DNA from: Hydractinia symbiolongicarpus
Taxonomy: Eukaryota; Cnidaria; Hydrozoa; Anthoathecata; Hydractiniidae
Assembly: GCF_029227915.1 (NCBI RefSeq)
Contig: NC_079879.1
Coordinates: 2,852,001-2,916,000 of the forward strand
Direction: 5' to 3'
DNA length: 64,000 nt
Shown: positions 46,681-58,728 of the stretch, piece after piece
Layout: the number at the start of each line of letters is the position of its first letter
Numbering within the stretch: position 1 is the stretch's first letter
Translations under genes and position numbers: made by a program
Notes under the pieces: model-generated
Databases searched by the model: none
What the model saw: the letters and a program-made list of their open reading frames with translations, nothing else
Told to the model about the DNA's origin: nothing

Positions 46681-49600
46681 ATGTATTCGTTCTTGCTAAT
46701 TTCTTTTTCTATTTTCGTCCTAAGTAACTGTATCAAGGATGAAGAATCTTGCAGAACTTACGCTGAAGGCCAAGTATATCCTAATGAACGTAAACTAGGT
46801 CTGGAACATGCACTTCATTGGAGTAAAGCTCAAAGTAAGTCCTTTGCTGTGTAGCTAAATCAGCTTTTTGATAGATTTTTTGAAATACCTCGCAGTTTAA
46901 AACTAGCTAACTAGCTATATGTTTTGTTAAAATTTACATAGAAGCATAAGGATTATTAAACATAAAGCCGGTTAACGTAACAACAATGACTTTGAAAGGT
47001 TTTTTGAAGTATTAGCTTTCAAAACGATTGGATGTTTTTACTTTCTACGATCCAGATAGTAATTTTTTTTCTCCCATGTTTGCCTACCTAGCTAGCTAGC
47101 TGGTGAGCTGACTCTATTTTTAGACTGCAATTTTTGACATTTGGAATACAGTCAGGGTAGCTAGCTATTATGGATTTTCGAAGCCTGGTTGTGCAAGTTG
47201 AACTTTGAACCCTATATGCTGTAGTAGAAAACTCTCGTAAAACACACAAAAAGAAACAAGTTTTGTATACACTCTTAGCGTGTTTAGGTCTTCGTAATGT
47301 TTCTACCTAAGTAACAGGGGATAACACCAGACAACATTTATTTAAGCGTATTGCTTTGATCTAGTAATGAATTATAAATAGCAATTAAATACACATGGTT
47401 GGACGTAGGGATACTGAGTTTGTTTTATTATTTTTGACTTAATACATTTAAAATTTAACGCTAAAGTGGATATTTAATCAACTTTAAACATACTTTTACG
47501 ATCGAATTATGCCTCTTACAACGTATGAGGATTTTTTAGAACTTATTGTGAGGCAGCTGACTCACTTATTGTGGACTGAGTAATAGTTGAGTTAATCGCC
47601 AGAGCTTTTTCTGCAATGGAAATTATGTCTATAATTTAAACAAGCTTCACAGAGTAATTTATTTATTTATCATAAATATTTACACTTTAGTAATAAATTA
47701 CTGCCATAATTACATGTCCTGATAAAGAAACTGATAAAGACATACGTATATATAACAAAACATCATGTAAAATATACATTGTGACTAAAACAAATAACAT
47801 AGAAAGGAGTGTTTAAGTAGACAGATCAAGGGTCTAACATACACCGAGAAACAAAATTATAAAAATATCAAAATAATAAAAATTATTTGCAATTAAAATG
47901 ACTCATGACTCTATTCCTAAAATCTGCGACTGAACCTGACCGTATCTCTATGGGCAGTGTATTGAAGAATTTTACATCCATTATGAAGAAGCCAGATTAT
48001 TTTGCGAGCTTAAGTTTCACTTTAGGAATAAATAACATTATAGAGTTTTGACAAGTATTTTGACAATGGATTATAACTCTCTAGATCTTTACAAATATTA
48101 CAACCTAAATATTTCTTTACAAATCCAAAAACAAAGTTCAAGTCCAAATCCAGTAAGGTATTTCCAAAATCAAAAATTCGTGGCGCCGTAGATTAGTGGT
48201 TATAGCTCTCGTACTATGTGCGGGAGACCGGGGTTAGATTCCTCTTGACGGCGATTCAACATGGGCGAGTGAATGTTACCATAGCCCCGGGTTAACCCAA
48301 GCCATGTGAGGGAAATTGGGAAGATGGCACACTGTGTGGGCCGTTGGATGTTGCCGGGAGTTGTCTAGTAGAGCGCGGGCTCTAATTGGGTCTGCGTAGC
48401 TCAAAATGAGCATTAAATACTCTAGGACTCTCCATCTACGCCATGGCCCCTCCTGGAAATAATAGACAGGGTATATCCCTCGATATTTGTGAGGCTAGCC
48501 ATGTAAAATATGCACATCTATCTATCTATCTAAAATTTCTCTCTAAAGTAAAGTATAATCCAAGTTTAAAATCCAATGTCAATATCTTTATAATGCACAA
48601 AGCAGCTACACAATTTTAAATATCCAAATATAAATTGAAAAATACCTTTAATTAAGCATTAATTACTAATTACAGCCTTATAGCTAGCTACCATACAGTG
48701 TCCTAAAAGCATTTTTGGGAGACCTCTAGCTAGCTAGCTAGTTTAAAGGCTTTTAGGATATATTAAGTTGCCTTTATTGTACAAAAAGAAATTAAAAGTA
48801 CAAATCTAATAAAAGTATTTTTCAAAATATATCATAAAATTGTATCACAAAGATAAAAACAGATAACAAAAATCAAAACTATCCTGCCGCCAGCAGTTCC
48901 GCAAGGCAAATGACTGAATAAACATGAAGTCCAAAGTTCAACTTGCACCACTGAGTTACGCAAATTCATAATGGCGCATAATCTCCGAAATGGTCTATTT
49001 AGGCGACGGTAGGCTAATTAGGGCATACCACCTATTGAGGTGACTCATTGTAGCCTAGTTAGGCCATATGTAACCTAGTTAAGACATTACAATATTTAAT
49101 GGCTTTTCACACATTCCTAGCTAAGAAAAAATCGCAAAAAATCTTTGTTCAGAATGGATAGTCTACGCGACCATGATTCCAAAATTGTCACTCGTGCCTT
49201 GATATGTTCGCGTGCAAGTAAGAATTATGTTAAAATAAGTTATATAACCTAATTAGGTTAAGTGTCGCCTATTTAGGTGAACACTGCCACGCTTTCGTCA
49301 GCCATATTTATTTTTTCCCTGCGGCTGAAATCCATTATTTAAAACAACAAATAGTGCCACACAAGGTTTGGGCCATAAGTTACCAATGCGCGATGCAAAT
49401 AAGACGATAATTGGTCAAAATTATCTGCAAAGTGGACAGATTCACATAAATATTGTATTGCGAAACGCAATGATTTCGACGTATTTACAACAGAAAGTTT
49501 GTGTTCGCCTAGTTAGACTACGAGTAGCCTAATTAAACTACATCACGTGGCCTAACTAAACGACTCGCCTAAGTAGGTCATGCCGCCTAATTAGGTGTTT

Positions 49601-52600
49601 AACCTGACTGGAATATATATGCGAGTTCACAGTATCAGGTACGCCACCATCAAAAATATGTTGTGTTCTCGTCCTGAAGACCCTGCAGAAATGAGTCGAT
49701 CGGGCGTATTTTTTTCCAGGATTTTCAGATCAGAGCAAACAAATTCGTTCCCAGGGCCAAAACAGTATAGCGCCACTCGACATCGTTTGTAGACCATTCT
49801 TCGCCGTCCTGTAAACTGTCAGTAGCCACAGGAGTGCCCTAAAGGAATTAAGTTTTACGGAAATCTATTTTCGTGAGTTTTTCTTAATTTTGCATAAATT
49901 ATTTCTGGCGAAAAAAAAAATTATTTTTAAAAAATATCTTGCGAAATTTTTTTCCGGTTCTTTTCCGACTTACCGACTCAGGTTTTCATTACCAAAAGTG
50001 AGTCGGTCGGAGGACGCGAACACAACATGTTTTTGATGACGGCCTTAACCATTGTTTAAATGAATTTTTCTTTTGTTACAGCAAATTGAAAAAGGAAGTA
50101 ACCTGTTATGGTTAAAAAGGCTCTGAATAAAAGTGAAATAATTTTTTTGTAAAGTATTTTGAAAAGAAAAGTTAAAAATCCTTCACATATGTTTTAGGAG
50201 GTAGGGTTACTGGCAATAGAATACTAAATTTCCATGCCATGAGACTGATTATTTCTTCAGAAAGTAAGAAATATTCATAAAGCTCATGGTCAAAGCCTTA
50301 TTAAATTTACTCGGATCAATTCCTTTTTTAAATACAGAAAATGAGCGAAAAACTTAAACTGTGAAGAGGTTTATTGAGAAATGGAGGGACAAAAAAAAAT
50401 TTCAAATTACAGCATATACCGTCTGACCAGTCTAGTAACGATCAGGCAACTTTGCTTGCCACATAACTTGCCAGTGAACAAGGTGGGGGTTTGCGCAGGG
50501 TAAAACGGGAAAAGAATTAACTAAACTGTCCTATTTCCGTGATTTGCAGTATATATATAATAGCATATACTGACCAAATTACGTGAACGTCTTAATTCCG
50601 TGATTTCACCTTTTTCAGTAACTTTCTCTTTTTACTGGCAACAATGAATGGCTATGACATGATATCCAGAACCTTACGTCTGTGATGTACCATATTACCA
50701 TTTTTACTGGCATGAAACTTGTGCACTTTATAGAACAGACAGTCTAAACATGGCTGGGGTAGGTTATAGATTACATGTCATTTTATTCTATGTAGGCCTT
50801 TTTAAATGTTTACATTTTTCGCCGTATGCCCTTTTGACTTTAACAATTGCGTGGCAGGCAAAAAATTGCAAGTGCTAGGTGAAGTAAGGTCCTTTTCGGT
50901 CAGTTTCTTTGAACGAAATTATTATTACGACTTTATATGAATATATATATGTCAATCCAAAGTTATTCATCTATACACTTGATTATAGTTTAAAGCCTCA
51001 AATATGTTTCCATAGAAATAAATGAGCTAAAAAAGACCTTTCTTCAGCAAGCTCCCAAATCTTTCTGCCTGCCTCACAGTTGGTAGAGCCAGAAGGGCGT
51101 TACTGCAAAAATGTGAACATTCAAAAAGGTTTATTGGTATCTCTGTAATCATTCATTAAATACCAAATATATAAACCTATATTATTATGAAACTAGACAG
51201 GCTGGAGAATATTTTAAAGAAAAATGTTTTAATACCACATTTGCTCTCCTCCATAGATCCCCTGTGGTAATTCACTTCGCCAAGTTTTCTTAATGTCACG
51301 TCTGTTTTTTGAGCATCAGAATAAGGTATATACATGGCAATTTTCTAAGCAGCTACTAGCTCCATCTGAGGCAAGTTGCCAAGTATGGCAACCATTTTAA
51401 TCATAAAATAGACTTTAGAAATAATTCTAGTGGATCACATTGGAAAGAACACATCAGAGAATTAAGTCGTTATGCTCGTAGTGTCCTAACTGCATTTATT
51501 ATTGTGCTTTAATTTGAAAATTACAGCCGTGAATGCCAAGGATCGCGCAAAATCTCTAATTAAACAAGCCTCAAAAGTTATCACCAAATATTTGTATGAT
51601 GTCGTGCTGGATAGTTGAACTTGCAATTTTTTAGTTTTTACCAACTGACCCCATATTTCTGCACTCGTGTAATTTATAGACTTTTAAGAATATATATAAG
51701 TTTGAAAATGCATTGGAATTGTTTTTCCTCAGGTATTATCTTCTCTGTATAATATAAGAGCAGACTTTACCAATTTTAGCATCATCATGTTTTTTTTAAT
51801 TTGATATTTTTGATCGTTGTGGTAAAAATGGTGTCCCACCCAAATTGGAACCCTTTCAGTATAACATTGTATATGAAAGGTACCTCATGATAATATGAAC
51901 AATTTCACTCTTTTGAATGAAAAAGGGCTAGATCTTGAATTGTTTTACTGTTGTCAAGGTGTTCGATTTTTAAGTCTTCGTTTAATCTGGTTTTATGTTC
52001 TTTTTTCTTTTACATCTATCTAGTTTCGAAGCCAGCTCCACTATGGGAAGGGCAAGCTGTTGTTGATGGTGCGTTCAAAGATTTAAAGTTGAGTGACTAC
52101 AAAGGTAAGTTTAAAGAAAGTTGATCTAAAAAAAAGTTGCTGGTATAAAACCACAGTCAGTCAAACAAGATGTTCACTGGAACTGAAAATAAATAAAACA
52201 ATTTTTTTTCTTGCATATTATCTTAATCAAATAATCTAATACCGTGGAAATGAAAAAAGTTGTGGTATTATCAACAAACATTTCTAGATCAACACAAATT
52301 CATTGTAAAAAGTTTACCAACCACAACTCACGTCATTCACATTGTCAAAGTGTGTGTTTATTAGTGTTGTGTGACGTGATACCTGTCTTCTTTTGTAACA
52401 GCGTGTAAAGTATGTTAGCTAGTAAACACTGATTTTTGCAAGCTTTTTTTACGCTTAAGATTCTATATTCTCTTTTTAACACTAAAGTTGTAATTCTACT
52501 CTTCATTCTTCCTTTAGGAAAATATTTGGTGTTCTTTTTTTATCCCTTGGATTTGTAAGTGTTTTAACTTTAGTCTGACGAGCAAGCAGTGTATATATGT

Positions 52601-54866
52601 TTGTAAGTTATGTGTCTGTTTTTATTCAGTTTTCTTCTTCTCTTAGCACATTTGTGTGTCCCACTGAAATAATTGCATTCAGTGATCGAATTGATGAATT
52701 TAAGAAGTTGAACACAGAAGTTGTTGCTGTTTCTGTCGATTCAGTGTTCACACATTTGGCTTGGTAAGAACCTTAAATTTTTTTGATCATTATGTTTTAA
52801 AAAAATAGGCAAAATACCTATTTTGTATACTACAATAAGGTACAAAAGCTTCAAGATTGTAATATTTTTCAGAAATACTTGCATTCCAGTGGTGTGTTTA
52901 GTGGCATTTTGATACTCATACACTGGTATTGGCGCCCCAACTCAGATACCTAAAAAATAAACTTTAAATTTAATATGATCTTACTCTCCCTTGTGTTTAT
53001 AAGACAAAAGAAGCATGAATAAGCTAACATGTTTTTGCGAGGTTTTGGTGGTACTAAGTGTTAAAATAACATCGCTCAATCGCTTTCTCGTAGATTCTAT
53101 GCAACCGTGTGTAGATTAATTGAATATTCTGCATATTGACGTTTAATAGGCGATATCAACGTAATGGAACAGTACATGTTCACTCTAGCATCTTTGAAAT
53201 AGAAAGTTTTATCATAAATTAGTCGTCACAGTTCATTTGTTTCTTCTTTTAAAAATTTCGGTAGTGACAATGACTAGTATTGATGCTTAGGATCAACACA
53301 CCGCGTAAACAAGGTGGACTGGGAAAGATGAGAATACCATTGTTGGCAGACTTGACGAAACAGATTTCGAAAGACTATGGTGTCTTGCTGGAAGATGCTG
53401 GTCACACATTAAGGTTTGTAGTGGAAATCAAAAGTCGTCCTCTTTCCAAGTGGTGTGCATTTTTGTTTAATTGTTTAATTAAATGTGTTGTTTATAATTT
53501 CACTTGCGTTCTCTTAAAAGCTTTTCATTGCTTCTTTTGTTTTACTTTGTTGTCTGCTTGATTACCTTTTTTACTTACGATGGAGTTAATCGAGACGTGT
53601 TGCATTGTGTGCCTTTTATACTTTACTCTTGAATTTTTTAAAAATGACCTGCCAAACCTCAAAAGGCAAAAACTTGTCAATCTTTCTCTTAATTAACTCT
53701 GCTTGGAATTTTTGGAGGCATAAATCCATCTCTTCAAAATTTTCAGTATATAAATCTGCAAAATTTTGTTTGAAAAAAGAAATGGAAATAGACGTCTATT
53801 TGATGGCGTACACCAAAAGAGATTTCTGAACACTTACTATTTTTTCTTCAATTCTGAGAGAGCATTTGTATCAATTTGTGTGTTTTGGTTTTGTTTAGAG
53901 GATTGTTTATCATTGATGATAAAGGAATTTTGAGACAGATTACAATGAACGACTTACCGGTAATTCATATTTGCTTACTTATAACTAATTTATACAATTT
54001 TCGCGCAAGTTTTCGTCCAGGTGCGAGGCTAAGTTCGCCCTTCCCCGACCCACTTTCTACACCACTATCCAAGAATTTGACGTTGAAAAGTATTTTTGCA
54101 CTAGGTTGGTCGATCAGTAGATGAAACACTTAGATTAGTGCAAGCATTTCAGTATACAGACAAACATGGAGAAGGTATTTATTTGTTTTTTGTACAGCAC
54201 TATACCATTTTCTTGCAAATAATTCTGATGCCCATGTACCAAAAATCTTACTCTTGACAGTAATCGTCGAATCATAACCTTGTATATCTCAGTCAGATTG
54301 ATTGGTTGTTTTGTTTATAAGTCATGTTAAAATGTATACGTGATTCTTTTTAGTTTGTCCAGCAGGGTGGAAACCTGGAGCAGATACGGTACGTATGTCA
54401 ACTAACTTTAAATTTACCTGCGTTTGTGTATGCCTGTTTCTCCTGGAAATAGATCCTTCCCGAATTTGTTCACGCATTCGGTGGAAATGTGTGTTTAGTT
54501 TCGTTTGCATTCGTGGTGGTTGTGGTGGTGAATACACCGTCTACAAGTGTATTGATAAATTTAAAAGGGTAATCTTAAGGTAATTTGAGTTGTTCTCACA
54601 GCTTCTCAAAGCGTTTTCTGATGATAAACTATTATGAAGGTGGAACCTCCCCTTGGACATTTTTAAAAACAACGTACAAAAAACACAAGATTTTTATGTT
54701 CACATTTTTGATAAAATTGATTAAAATGACCTACTTCCAACTCGTTTATTAAATGATTTATTTTTTCTTTGAGGTTTGTAATTATTTATTTATTTATATA
54801 TTATAGATTGTCCCTGATCCTAAAGAAAAATTGAATTACTTTAATAAAGTGAAAGAAGAAATGTAA
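46681..54866 (+). CDS. PRDX4: Peroxiredoxin-4-type 2-Cys peroxiredoxin, ER/secreted (9 exons, 245 aa)
   Basis: Thiol peroxidase that reduces H2O2 and feeds oxidising equivalents into ER protein folding. Exons 46681-46834, 52024-52104, 52518-52554, 52647-52763, 53291-53413, 53899-53959, 54105-54174, 54354-54388 and 54807-54866 are phase-consistent (738 nt). A hydrophobic signal peptide ([16 protein letters not shown]) precedes [13 protein letters not shown], matching the PRDX4-specific N-terminal Cys region that separates it from cytosolic Prx1/2. FTFVCPTE holds the peroxidatic Cys and HGEVCPAGW the resolving Cys. GGLG and the C-terminal YF pair (LNYF), which make typical 2-Cys enzymes prone to overoxidation, are both present. 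No KDEL is present, as in vertebrate PRDX4, which is held by ERp44/PDI. The start ATG is the first that gives a signal peptide. Intron 1 (5.2 kb) holds repeats. Confidence 0.95.
48181..48537 (+). repeat. tRNA-derived SINE, copy 6, full length (PRDX4 intron 1)
   Basis: This is the best-preserved copy. The head is TGGCGCCGTAGATTAGTGG with A box and B-box-like GGGTTAGATTCC (one base off the consensus seen in copy 3). The body carries GGCCGTTGGATGTTGCCGGG, TCTGCGTAGCTCAAAATGAG and CTCCTGGAAATAATAGACAG, and the tail GCCATGTAAAATATGCACAT is followed by (CTAT)n. The tetranucleotide tail suggests mobilisation by a LINE that recognises a simple-repeat 3' end. Confidence 0.88.
48994..49600. repeat. Array of twelve CCTAATTAGG-like palindromes at ~20-bp spacing
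   Basis: Near-palindromic decamers CCTA(A/G/T)TTAGG or close variants start at 48,994, 49,013, 49,031, 49,054, 49,074; 49,248, 49,268; 49,508, 49,528, 49,551, 49,568 and 49,586. That is five, two and five copies, spaced 17-23 bp within each cluster. The 5-2-5 layout over 0.6 kb looks like a non-autonomous transposon with subterminal repeats, or a multimeric protein-binding site. The AATT core also resembles homeodomain sites. It lies in PRDX4 intron 1. Confidence 0.7.
49601..52023. other. Remainder of PRDX4 intron 1
   Basis: AT-rich intronic sequence. No exon, ORF with motifs or clear repeat family was recognised in this 2.4-kb stretch, apart from a TTTTGCGAAATTTTT-like patch near 49,905-49,955. 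Confidence 0.4.
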
Positions 54867-54872
54867 AATAAA
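54867..54872 (+). promoter_or_regulatory. AATAAA directly after the PRDX4 stop codon
   Basis: AATAAA starts at the base immediately after the TAA stop (54,864-54,866). This implies a 3' UTR of a few tens of bases if used. Confidence 0.5.
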
Positions 54873-56139
54873 TGTTTTTATCGAATTATAATTTCATTTA
54901 TAACGAAATGGTGTAATTATTTCAACTCACTATTTCTGGACACGTCTTAAACGTCTACATTTTGCGCAAATTTTATCTTAACGAGAGCGAAAAACATTTT
55001 AAAAAGGATTTTGAATTCGCGAATCCTGAATTAAAAAACATTTAGAGTTTTCCAAATTAATTTTCTTCTGGTGCAGTGTTCGCTCTCAATGTGCTTCGGT
55101 ACAAAATCCGTCGAACCATGTTAGAGATTACAAACGCGTGAATCCATACGAGCTTTTGGTATGGGAGTAGTCTTTACTGAGAACAAAGTAAAGTTTTACA
55201 CCGCAGTGAAAAGTGCAACTAAATAATGTTTTACTTCAGGATATGGTTTCGGGGTAGCCCATAAAGTGCCTACTTTTATACTCGTCATTCAGATGACCGT
55301 TTCAGATGACCGTGCACCGATTTATAATTAAAAAAAAAAAGAAAGTGTAATGTTACTCGAAGTAAGTGCACCTCGTCCAAGATGATTTGGATGATGGCTG
55401 ACGTAACACGCAAAAATATTTAATGTTGTTAAAAAGTAGTATACCAAGTTGGTTCATGGAGATAAGCTGATATTTTATTTAGAGGGACTTTGATCCTTTT
55501 CGCCAGTTTTCCTACTTGAAATATAAAATAACTTTTTAGTGGATCATTCTTTCTCCTCTTTTTCTATATCTGGGTTTGGAAGAAACGGGTTGATGACGTT
55601 AACAAAAAACATTTAAATTACAATATTTTCGCAACCGTCAAAAGTACACGATCCTACACATTTTTTTTTATTAACGTGTCAAAATCAATACGATGAATGC
55701 AACATGTATAAGCATTTCTTAAATAAAAAATTTATACTTGTGGTGACACTTTGCTGACATCATGGAAATTCAAGTGACGATTCTCTTTTCCATTGTTCTC
55801 TTGTGGATTTTTCCACGGGCCACACTGATTAGTTTTTCAATAAACAAGTACAGAATATAAAATGTACGTTCTAGCGCAGTCGCGTACGCGCACGCAGTCA
55901 CAACAAATCCCTGAATATCCAGCACCATGCGGTACCATACCATGTTGAGTAGCGGGAATTCCCTAATAATCAATGACATCATAAAATTATACAAAAAGGA
56001 GTGAAATTCTAGTGCAGGGGGGGATTCCCTGATATTCATCAAAAAATCAACGCATGCGAAGTAAAAAGGGGAATAACTGTGTTAGCATTTTTGACCGTTA
56101 TGAAATCTTCCGACAAAGTAAAATTTTCTATAATAAAGA
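54873..56139. other. Gap between PRDX4 and the Polinton-like block
   Basis: It contains repeat copy C (55,555-55,830, listed separately). At 55,900-56,040 there are three variants of a TCCCTGATATTCA-like word (near 55,905, 55,959 and 56,025) next to a GC-richer patch (GCGTACGCGCACGCAG). These could belong to the left edge or promoter region of the Polinton-like element. A terminal inverted repeat could not be established. Confidence 0.4.
55555..55830. repeat. Dispersed GACGTCA repeat, copy C (partial)
   Basis: It shares AACGGGTTGATGACGT, CGCAACCGTCAAAAGTAC, the ATACGATGAATGCAACA block and GTGGATTTTTCCACGGGC with copies A (16,848) and B (45,790). It is the most diverged of the three. Confidence 0.6.
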
Positions 56140-56550
56140 ATGAACACACATACCGTGAAACAATTACGTGATATTGCAAAAAGCCGTGGTTTAAACGGCT
56201 ATTATAAGCTACGCAAGGCTGAATTGATTTCCTTATTGAATGTAGCACAATACGGCTCCAGACCACCAGTTAAACCAACGGAGGATGTACCGCAGTATGC
56301 TTGGAGGCCACCTAAAAGGCTTACAGTTAAACCAACGGAGGACGTACCACCGGTCAGAAATGCTGGACACCGAAATCCGGTAAGGCCCGTAACTATACTT
56401 GAGAAACGGGAGCTGTCGAAAAATCGTTCCATAGTAATTGATAGAATTATGGGATTTTATAATTGGCTTGTAGATGCTGTCCCCAAACCTATAAAAGAGG
56501 GTGTCAAGAGTACATATGCGACCATCAAACGCACGATTATGAATCTCTAA
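56140..56550 (+). CDS. Polinton-like ORF with SAP/Rho-N-type N-terminus (136 aa)
   Basis: An open 136-codon frame starts MNTHTVKQLRDIAKSRGLNG and continues YKLRKAELISLL, a helix-extension-helix pattern of the SAP/Rho N-terminal type that binds DNA or RNA. Two near-identical KPTEDVP repeats follow, then a basic stretch and a short hydrophobic-amphipathic end. In related Polinton elements, as I recall them, this type of N-terminus is fused to the protein-primed DNA polymerase. Here the frame stops and the polymerase remnants follow in other frames (from 56,890), so it is probably the detached N-terminal piece of that protein. It is degraded as part of the element but intact as an ORF. Confidence 0.6.
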   Translation: MNTHTVKQLRDIAKSRGLNGYYKLRKAELISLLNVAQYGSRPPVKPTEDVPQYAWRPPKRLTVKPTEDVPPVRNAGHRNPVRPVTILEKRELSKNRSIVIDRIMGFYNWLVDAVPKPIKEGVKSTYATIKRTIMNL

Positions 56551-58728
56551 ATGGGACACCCAACACAAAACCTACACTACATGACGAGATGGAAAAAGAG
56601 GCTGAGGAAGACTATCTATATGAACAGCCAGAGCAAGATTTCATACCTCAAGAACATAAGCATGCCCATGGTAGGACATTCCGAAGTTTTCGCATTCCCG
56701 GATAGGAGGAGCAGACGTCGACGGGTATATAGGGATGTTAAGGCCCAGCGTGAAAACCTTGGTTGAAGGACAGGTGGAATATATGGGCTCAGCGAAGGTA
56801 CGGATATTCCTATGGATCATGTAGAAGAAGAAGAAGACAAACCCGGAGGAGGCCAACGATGAGAAGTAATCCAGGGTAACGACGTAGATGACATGCTGGA
56901 TAGGATCTTTTCTCAGGTTAAAACACATGCTGAAAATCCAGCACTACCCCAGAGTGGCTTTACAATCTCTCAAATCCTATACCTCGACGTAGACTTTCAC
57001 AAATTGAGGCTAACGAGGGGTTCATCGTATATACAAGCACCTAAGTGGATAGCCTCAAAGAAGGCCATTACTAGCCCGAAAAATGATGATGAGGAGTGTT
57101 TCAAATGGGGCATCATTGCCTAGATCATGGGGAGATTAAAAGAGATCCACAAGGAATCACCAAGCTGAGACCCTACGTGGACCACTACAATTGGCAGGGT
57201 ATAGAGTTCCCCACAAGCACCAAGACCATATGCAAGTTTGAAGAGAATAACCCGGGCATTGCGGTAAACGTCCTGTATGTGACGGGAAAGAAGATCAATA
57301 TCCTGAGGCGATCATTGAGACCTCGAGAAACACGGCAAAAGTGCACTTCTGCCTGAACTGCCTGCAGGCTTTTCCCAAAATTGAATCGAGAGATAAGCAC
57401 CGTGGCTACTGCAATGACCACGAGGCAGTCAATATCACAATGCCAACGGAAGCTTAAAAATGGCTATACCATAGGGATGGACAACAGCAATTTAAGGTAC
57501 CCTTTGCCATCTATGCAGACATCGAGAGCCTATTAGTCCCAGTGGAAGATGCAAGGGGTAAAAAGACTAAAAGGCAAGACAATAGAGATCAGGTTCATAG
57601 ATTCCTGTCGATTTATGACATCATCGCTAGACAAATTGGCAAACAACCTCAACGATGAGCAGTGTAAAAATCTTCGTTCGTTTTTCAATGAGGATGACAC
57701 GTTTCGGCTCATGCGCAGAAAAGGCGTCTATCCGTATGAGTACATGGATGGATGGCAGCGATTTGAGGAGGTGGAGTTACCTCCCAGAGAGGCGTTTTAC
57801 AGTAAGCTAAACATGAATGGGATTAGTGATGAAGATTATCAACACGCAAAAAAGTAGGAATGCCATGACTCCAGAGGGTGATAGCGTCACCATGGGAGAC
57901 TACCATTACATTTACCTGAAAACGGACGTACTGCTATTGTCCGACGTGTTTGAGACGTTCCGGGATGTGTGCTTGACGAACTACAAGCTTGATCCTGCAC
58001 ACTTTACAGTGCACCTGGCTTGGCTTGGAAGGCAGCACTGAAATTAACGGGGATCAGACTAAAACTCCTCCAAAAAAGGTATCCGAGGAGGCATTACGCA
58101 AGCTGTATACAGGTATGCCAAGGCAAATAACAAGTACATGGGAGACCAGTACGATCCGGAGATTGAATCATTCTACCTGCAGTTTCTGGATGCCAACAAC
58201 CTATATGGGTGGGCGATGCGTCAAGATCTGCCCATGGATGGTTTCAAATGAGTATCAAACTTCGAGGCATTTACAGAAAAGCGGATCGAGAAGCTCGTTG
58301 AGGACAATAGGCATGGTTATATACTGGAGGTTGATATCAACTACCAAGAGAGACTGCACGACAAACATAACGAGTTTCCGTTCCTACCCGAACGTGCTAT
58401 GGTCCATAGAGTTGAGAAATTGGTACCAAATTTGGAGGATAAGCGTAGTGCATTTATTTGTTGTGCATTTAAGGGCATGAAATGAGGCTATAAAATATGG
58501 GCTTGAATTGAAGAAAGTACGCAAAGTCATCCGGTTTAATCAGAGAGCGTAGTTGAAGGGGTACATTGATCACAACACGAGGCTGAAAACGGATGCCTAA
58601 AACGAGTTTGAGAAAGATTTTTACAAGCTGATGAATTTAAACGTGTTCGGGAAGACCATGGAAAATATACGCAATCACCACAACATCCAACTGGTCACAA
58701 ACAAGGAAAAATATACCAGCGTACAAGG
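56551..58728 (+). pseudogene. Decayed Polinton protein-primed DNA polymerase B
   Basis: After a scrambled stretch (56,551-56,890), pieces of a family B type-2 polymerase follow in successive frames. These are an N-terminal part (about 56,893-57,350: LTRGSSYIQAPKWIASKKA, NDDEECFKWG), a zinc-finger part (57,341-57,430: HFCLNCLQAF), the exonuclease motif I region (57,490-57,530: VPFAIYADIESL), RFIDSCRFMTSSLDKLANNL (57,580), VYPYEYMDGWQRFEEVELPP (57,726), TDVLLLSDVFETFRDVCL (57,922), LDANNLYGWAM (58,185, motif A region) and [16 protein letters not shown] (58,636, motif B region). Between 57,540 and 57,580 roughly 130-200 residues of the usual chain are missing. The segment that should carry the catalytic DTDS (motif C) is absent: similarity stops near 58,710 and HNH-type sequence follows. 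Multiple frameshifts and stops make it non-functional. Confidence 0.8.

Noticed and set aside
48994-49600. CRISPR-like or telomeric interpretation of the CCTAATTAGG array
   Set aside because: Units are 10-bp variable palindromes without unique spacers or a TTAGGG tandem structure, in an intron of an animal gene.
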